This document shows positions 59,753-64,000 of a stretch of 64,000 nucleotides of DNA, one piece after another. The DNA lies in the NCBI GenBank assembly GCA_024403035.1, contig JAKSSP010000006.1, positions 34,014 to 98,013 of the forward strand. Direction: 5' to 3'. Below the pieces are notes generated by a model. The model ran no database searches. It worked only from the letters and a program-made list of their open reading frames with translations, and was not told where the DNA came from. The stretch's first letter is position 1. Every line of letters starts with the position of its first letter. Made by a program: the position numbers and the translations under genes. The stretch is from Mogibacterium sp. GTDB taxonomy: Bacteria > Bacillota > Clostridia > Peptostreptococcales > Anaerovoracaceae.

Positions 59753-60676
59753 CTAGAGCCACTTTTTCCTTTTGAAAAACAGCAGGCACGCGACCGCGAT
59801 GGCGATGCTCACTGCTATTACGGCCGGATACCCGAACCTCCATTCAAGCTCCGGCATATAGCGGAAGTTCATGCCATACCATCCGACTATCAGCGTCAGC
59901 GGCATGAAAATGGTGGTAATGACAGTAAGAATCGTCATTATCCTGTTCTGCCTTACCTCTAGCTGCGCATGGTAGAGATCACGCACCTGCATCGTGTAGT
60001 CGCGAAGAGAAGCAGCGGAATCGTGCCGGCGTGCTATAAGGTTCATGAACAGATGTATGTAGCGAAGATTCTCTTCACTGAAGAATCCGTTCTCATTCTC
60101 TTCAAGTTCCTGAGTCATATCGATGATCTGCTCATAGTGCACCAGCAGTTTGCGGATGTCGTTGTGGATCTCGGTGACCCGCCCCAGATCCTTATACTCC
60201 TCAGAGTTCAGTATCGCGTCCTCTATCCTGTTGAGCTCAGCTTCATAGCGCTCCATGATAGTCAGATCGTCTTCGACTATCTGCTCAAGAAAGTCATACA
60301 GGAAGCGCTCCAGGCTCGGTTTTCTCCAGCGTCTTGTGCGCCTGATGACATCTATCATCTGCTGGGCCTTGCCGCTGTCATCGATAAACACGATGCCCTT
60401 CTCATCAAGAGCGAACGCAAAGCGGAAATCATTCGATTCAATGTTTTCCCTGTCCGGAAGCTGAAACGTCCCGGTAAGCGAGCCATAGTTTACCTCTGCC
60501 TTGGTGTTGTGGATGTTTCCGGCATCCGGTTCCAGCTCTATACCCATGTCGAAACGCTCCCGTTCCCGGTTCCATTCAGGCGTTGTTAGAACGGCTACAT
60601 ATTTGTAGTCATTCTGAGAATGCAGCTCCTCACCTGTACATGACCGCATGGTCTCAGCCAGCAAATAGTAACTCAT
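59753..60676 (-). CDS. corA: CorA-family magnesium transporter
   Basis: A 307-residue divalent cation channel. A long cytoplasmic alpha/beta and coiled-coil domain (about 1-245) is followed by two membrane helices at the C terminus, with the selectivity motif YGMNF between them (GWYGMNFRYMPEL). The last residues are basic (FFKRKKWL). I start it at 60676 (MSYYLLAE) where GAGG precedes the ATG. Substrate could be magnesium, cobalt or zinc; the GMN motif favours magnesium. Confidence 0.9.
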   Translation of the reverse strand: MSYYLLAETMRSCTGEELHSQNDYKYVAVLTTPEWNRERERFDMGIELEPDAGNIHNTKAEVNYGSLTGTFQLPDRENIESNDFRFAFALDEKGIVFIDDSGKAQQMIDVIRRTRRWRKPSLERFLYDFLEQIVEDDLTIMERYEAELNRIEDAILNSEEYKDLGRVTEIHNDIRKLLVHYEQIIDMTQELEENENGFFSEENLRYIHLFMNLIARRHDSAASLRDYTMQVRDLYHAQLEVRQNRIMTILTVITTIFMPLTLIVGWYGMNFRYMPELEWRFGYPAVIAVSIAIAVACLLFFKRKKWL

Positions 60677-60794
60677 ATTTCTGCCTCTTCTTTCTGAGTT
60701 TCGATCATATTTCTCATACATAGTAAGTATACCATACAGAGGCGCTTATCTTCCCCGGGACAATAAAAATATGCAGCGCGCGGGACCGGCTTTA

Positions 60795-60964
60795 TCAGAT
60801 GCTGTGATGGTCCTTCTGCTGCTTTTTGAAGTCATACCCTCCGTAGGTGAGCAGTCCCTCATCCAGAAGTCGAAATGATTCTCTTTCAGACCTCCCGGGA
60901 TCTTGCGGTCCAGGCTGTCGGTGATCATTTTGGACAGTTTCTCGATAAGCTTTTTCTCACTCAC
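60795..60964 (-). pseudogene. Frameshifted small gene, unknown
   Basis: A GTG at 60964, overlapping the end of the HAD gene, opens MSEKKLIEKLSKMITDSL then DRKIPGGLKENHF. Inserting one base near 60871-60875 would continue into RLLDEGLLTYGGYDFKKQQ and KDHHSI before a stop at 60795, a 56-residue soluble product. The downstream frame without the shift is unlike a protein. I read this as a recently broken small gene or a sequence error. Function unknown. Confidence 0.35.
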
Positions 60965-61559
60965 CTGCAACGATCTTGCGAATGCTCTTCCAATCGGCGC
61001 ATCTTTGATAGTTTCCATTCGGAAAAGCACATTCTCTGTTCCATGGTCTGTCAAATACCAGAACCTTAAGTTCCGGCAGATGTTCGAAAAATCCGAACGC
61101 CTTTGGAGAATCCTCAATTGCGTAATCAAACTTCATCCTGTAATAATCCTCAAGTTCAAGAGTACTGTTACTGTTTTTGATAAAGTGATCCCTTCCATAT
61201 TTATTGAGACAGTACAGTCTGACGTTCTTAAGTCCATGCTCATCCAGCCATATACTGGATAGCTCATAAGCGCTTGATGGGCGGCCGGTAATGACCGATA
61301 CCTCGTGCCCGCAGGAGATCCATTCGTTTATGGTCTCCGCAGCTCCCGGCGTCGCATCATACGACAGCAGTATCTCCGGCTCGTGCGCCCGAAGCATAAG
61401 CCGCTCGTATTGTTCCGCATCCAGGCCAAAAGACCTGTCCAGTTCAAAATAATGCATCTGATCATAAGAAACATGCTTATTGAACATTTCAAGCACAAGC
61501 TTTGTGAAGGCCCTTCCTGTCTCGCACAGGCAGTCGTCAAAATCAACATAGATACGCAT
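60957..61559 (-). CDS. HAD-like 5'-nucleotidase-type phosphatase
   Basis: A 200-residue hydrolase of the HAD superfamily. The nucleophile motif DFDDCLCETG is at the N terminus (DxD), VSVITGRPSSAYE holds motif II, and FDYAIEDSPKAFGFF holds the acidic motif IV. The small cap and the layout suggest a deoxyribonucleotidase-like or similar phosphatase in the cytoplasm. Substrate unknown. The gene lies between a VOC protein and CorA. Confidence 0.75.
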   Translation of the reverse strand: MRIYVDFDDCLCETGRAFTKLVLEMFNKHVSYDQMHYFELDRSFGLDAEQYERLMLRAHEPEILLSYDATPGAAETINEWISCGHEVSVITGRPSSAYELSSIWLDEHGLKNVRLYCLNKYGRDHFIKNSNSTLELEDYYRMKFDYAIEDSPKAFGFFEHLPELKVLVFDRPWNRECAFPNGNYQRCADWKSIRKIVAGE

Positions 61560-61592
61560 TATTTCATGATCTCTCTTTCTCCCGGAACAAAT

Positions 61593-61964
61593 TTACGCCG
61601 GGGTTCCCACTTCTATCAGATTGCCGTCCGGATCATAGAAGCGTATGACCTTCTGTCCCCAGCTGTGCGTCATGAGTCTGTTGACATATTTCACTTCCGG
61701 GTAATAGCTTTCAAGCTTTTCTATAAAACCTTCAATGTCGGTTTCTTCAAAATAGAGCTCACAGGAGTTGTTTTCCGGAATGATTTCTTTTTTCAGGAAC
61801 TCTTTCCAGTATTTCTCTTCCTGCAGAACCAGTCCATCTGTAAAAATCATGTTGCCGTCATTGTCAAGGATCATTTCGAGGCCAAACAGATCATGATAGA
61901 ACTGTCTGGATTTCACTCGATTTGTCGTAAAATCCCTGGAATTTAGTACCTCAATTTCCCGCAA
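61593..61964 (-). CDS. VOC (glyoxalase/bleomycin resistance) family protein
   Basis: A 123-residue protein with two beta-alpha-beta-beta-beta repeats: SRQFYHDLFGLEMILDNDGNMIFTDGLVLQ and YVNRLMTHSWGQKVIRFYDPDGNLIEVGTP. Family members bind metal and either isomerise small molecules or sequester antibiotics. The first 20 residues ([18 protein letters not shown]) do not match the usual VxDxxxS start, and the gene overlaps the previous one by 22 bases, so the N terminus may have been altered. Function not determined. Confidence 0.72.
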   Translation of the reverse strand: MREIEVLNSRDFTTNRVKSRQFYHDLFGLEMILDNDGNMIFTDGLVLQEEKYWKEFLKKEIIPENNSCELYFEETDIEGFIEKLESYYPEVKYVNRLMTHSWGQKVIRFYDPDGNLIEVGTPA

Positions 61965-62866
61965 ATCTCCTCTAGCAGTTCTGCGTACTTATGGTGCTTC
62001 ATCTGCGGGAAAGCGCGCAGCAGTCTCCCTGCTCCGAAATGCCTGCTGCTCAGAATGCGCTCTTCGAGTGCTTTACGCTTAGCCGTAAGTTCGGCACGTG
62101 ATGCCGCCATCTGAGCCAGAGTCTCAGCTTTGCTTGTCTCGATCGCCTCTCTTGCTTCAGTCTTGGCAGCTGAAATATGCTCTATTGCCTCAGCACCCGC
62201 AAGCGAAGCCTGGACCTTCGCGTCATCAACGCGCTGCTTGGTCTCAAGGGCCCTGGTTCCGATTTGGTTGCTAAGTTCATTGCTGACAACGCGCATGCGT
62301 CTCTGCATCTCATCGATCTCAGCCATACGCTTGTTGAGTCCTATCATTACACTGACTGAAACAGCAAAGTCCGCGATGTATGTTACTGAGAAGATTCCTA
62401 TCAGCGCCCACCCTATATTCTGCGGGATGCGTTCAAGAATGCTGCTCAACATCGGATATACAGCGCGCACAACGAGCAGTATGGACATGCCCCAGATGAT
62501 GCTGAACTGGAGGCAGATATATCCGTTCAGATTGAAAGGCCTGTCCGAATAGTCCCACCATCTCGCGTGGAATGCCTTATCCAGGATCCACCCGCCGAAC
62601 AGTTCAACAGCCGTCGCAAGGACGACTCCGAAGAGGAACACCTTGAGCGCGTTCTGCTCATAGAATTCTCCCTCACCCGTTATCTGAAGCAGGAAAAACA
62701 CCGCCAGCACTCCGAATCCGTATATCGGGCAGACGGGGCCGTTCAGAAATCCTCTGTTGACAACCAGACCCTTGCTCACCGCCTGATATGCCACCTCGAC
62801 ACACCATCCGAGGAATGAGAATACGAGAAAATATTCAAGAATCGTATAAATAATCTGTAGCGTCAT
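61943..62866 (-). CDS. Putative ABC-transporter type IV membrane protein
   Basis: A 307-residue protein. The N-terminal half (about 1-185) has five or six membrane helices with the family pattern [52 protein letters not shown], typical of the putative ABC-transporter type IV group. The C-terminal half (about 190-307) is a long charged coiled coil rich in Ala, Glu and Lys. The role is unknown; the group is common in Clostridia. Confidence 0.78.
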   Translation of the reverse strand: MTLQIIYTILEYFLVFSFLGWCVEVAYQAVSKGLVVNRGFLNGPVCPIYGFGVLAVFFLLQITGEGEFYEQNALKVFLFGVVLATAVELFGGWILDKAFHARWWDYSDRPFNLNGYICLQFSIIWGMSILLVVRAVYPMLSSILERIPQNIGWALIGIFSVTYIADFAVSVSVMIGLNKRMAEIDEMQRRMRVVSNELSNQIGTRALETKQRVDDAKVQASLAGAEAIEHISAAKTEAREAIETSKAETLAQMAASRAELTAKRKALEERILSSRHFGAGRLLRAFPQMKHHKYAELLEEICGKLRY

Positions 62867-62935
62867 CTTTCAAATGAAAACATGCCGGACGCCTTTCAGG
62901 AGTGCCGTCATCATGTGTGTAATTTCTATCTCTGA

Positions 62936-63751
62936 TCAGCTGTTGAGAATGTTCATGAACTCCTCGCCTGTGATCGTCTCCTTCTCCTTGGCCTGCCTGA
63001 ACAGGTCACGCACTTTGGATGCTCCCATGCCGACGAACATCTCAACGAACTCAGAGCCTGACATCGAGAAGAACGGTACGTCAGCTTCGCCGGCTACAGC
63101 CTTGGCGAGCATGGTCTTACCTGTTCCCGGAGAGCCTACGAGCAGTACGCCCTTAGGCATCGAAGCTCCGATCTCACGGTACTTCTCCGGATTATGCAGG
63201 TAGTCTACGATCTCCTGAAGGTTTTCCTCTGCCTCATCGGCACCCTCGACATCGCTGAATTTGATTCCGTCAGATGATTTTACATACACCTTGGCATTGC
63301 TCTTGCCCAGGTTGAACATCATCGATCCCGGGCCACCGCCTGCCTTGTCCATCATCCTTCTGCTCAGATACTGACCTAGCACAACGAAAATGATTATCGG
63401 CAGTATCCAGTTCAGGAAGAAGCTTGCCGCCGGCGACATCTCCTCAACGATCTCGCTGGTGAACTCAGCTCCGGATGCATGGAGCCTGTTGACGAGATCC
63501 GGGTCATTCATGATGCCCGTCTTGTATGTCTTCGATCCGTCCTTGTTTGTAAAAAGGATCTTATTGCTCCCAATCTGCACCTTACCGATCTGATTCTTCT
63601 CAGTCATGTTCATGAAGGTGCCGTAGTCTACTTCCTTGATTTCCTGTTCTGCAACCATCGGAACGATCATGGAGTTCCACAGGAACAGGATCAGGAGAAC
63701 TGCTATATAGAAGATAAGCAGCGGTTTCCGTGGTCTGTTAACCTCGTTCAT
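62936..63751 (-). pseudogene. ftsH: FtsH with in-frame loss of the protease domain
   Basis: A 271-residue product where FtsH is usually 600 or more. Residues 1-255 are a normal FtsH start: an N-terminal membrane helix, an external domain, a second helix (about 108-130) and the AAA+ start with [24 protein letters not shown] and Walker [13 protein letters not shown]. After [19 protein letters not shown], where Walker B should follow, the sequence passes in frame to [14 protein letters not shown], the natural C terminus. About 350-400 residues, including Walker B, SRH and the HExxH zinc protease, are gone. If made, it would be an inactive ATP-binding membrane protein. I treat it as a deletion allele. 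Confidence 0.85.
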
Positions 63752-63844
63752 AGTTATTGATTAATACAGGTGAATGATAGCACCCGATCCAATACGCTTC
63801 AATCATCACAGGCCAATATACACACAATCTTCTAAATCCAAATG

Positions 63845-63877
63845 AAAAAACAGCCTGAAAGATATATTCTCAGGCTG
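63845..63877 (-). terminator. Minus-strand terminator upstream of ftsH
   Basis: CAGCCTGA/TCAGGCTG stem with an 11-base loop, then TTTTTT on the minus strand. It would end a transcript coming from the right, beyond the window. Confidence 0.75.
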
Positions 63878-63933
63878 CTTTAGCAGTTAATTCAAAAAAT
63901 ACCGACACAATACCGACACTCGATACCTTTCTT

Positions 63934-64000
63934 TTACCCTTTTTTTGGTTCTTCACGAATATCTGTGGGATAGCGAGTAAAGCTATCCCGCTTTGAGTTG
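63934..64000 (-). CDS. Possible C-terminal end of a gene cut by the window edge
   Basis: One minus-strand frame stays open from the window edge to TAA at 63934-63936, giving a basic tail (SKRDSFTRYPTDIREEPKKG). A terminator for the same direction lies just downstream. A direct repeat ACCGACACAATACCGACAC (63901-63919) follows the stop. The piece is too short to identify. Confidence 0.25.
   Translation of the reverse strand, partial: NSKRDSFTRYPTDIREEPKKG

Noticed and set aside
63967-63989. GGGATAGC/GCTATCCC hairpin at the right edge as a terminator
   Set aside because: No T-run on either strand, and it may lie within coding sequence that leaves the window.
1-64000. CRISPR array, rRNA operon, complete insertion sequence or prophage
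   Set aside because: No regular spaced repeats, no rRNA-like stretch, no transposase and no phage structural genes were found; the XerD-like gene lies in its housekeeping position and the GH25 enzyme lacks phage neighbours.

Overview
The window reads as the chromosome of an anaerobic, amino-acid-using Clostridia (Firmicutes). The HrcA/CIRCE heat-shock system, YtrA-type GntR regulator, rplS-rbgA-rnhB order, butyrate kinase, membrane-bound biotin-dependent decarboxylase and DAP-free low-GC housekeeping set all fit; base composition is near 50% GC. A family such as Anaerovoracaceae (Clostridia family XIII) is my guess from gene content and is not proven. Most genes are on the minus strand. No rRNA, CRISPR array, prophage or complete insertion sequence was seen.

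Layout. 0-10 kb: a small Gly/Ser-rich peptide gene, uracil permease, a solitary butyrate kinase, an aminotransferase, a DUF1015 protein, two tandem secreted C39-like cysteine peptidases, a sodium/solute symporter and an SDR dehydrogenase. 10-15 kb: a YtrA-type regulator with an ABC exporter and a clear palindromic operator, a YitT protein with a 57-residue membrane protein, a HaeIII-type restriction endonuclease with no methylase beside it, and tRNA-Glu(CUC). 15-31 kb: asparaginase, glycerol kinase, HemW, LepA, S20, ExoIII, a GH25 lysozyme, D-cysteine desulfhydrase, a second aminotransferase, then hrcA-grpE-dnaK-dnaJ under CIRCE. 31-38 kb: an operon of formate/nitrite channel, ATP-grasp ligase and esterase; tRNA-Val(GAC); an RNase HII-RNase HI fusion; RbgA; L19 with a probable leader RNA; a XerD-like protein lacking catalytic histidines; a Nudix hydrolase. 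38-50 kb: a protein quality-control block (tig-clpP-clpX-lon-engB-hpt-PHP), CYTH protein, MurI, a beta-CASP RNase, and Hsp20 under its own CIRCE. 50-58 kb: a biotin-dependent decarboxylase cluster with two different carboxyltransferases, sodium-pump beta subunit, biotin carrier, anchor subunit, aminotransferase and the biotin importer BioY, but with two neighbouring transporter genes decayed by internal deletions. 58-64 kb: a more eroded region with a truncated class-V aminotransferase lipoprotein, CorA, a HAD phosphatase, VOC protein, an ABC type-IV-like membrane protein and an FtsH that has lost its protease domain.

How the genes work together. The decarboxylase cluster suggests aspartate or glutamate being transaminated to an oxo-acid, decarboxylated on biotin, and the energy stored as a sodium gradient; BioY would supply the cofactor. 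The sodium symporter at 7.7-9.3 kb could use that gradient. The HrcA regulon in the window covers the DnaK machine and Hsp20. The features most worth following are the RNase HII-HI fusion, the dual-carboxyltransferase cluster, a dispersed GTAAAG-N4-CTTTAC palindrome found at three loci in clusters of two or three, two long hairpin elements around rplS, the orphan HaeIII-like nuclease, and the internally deleted FtsH.
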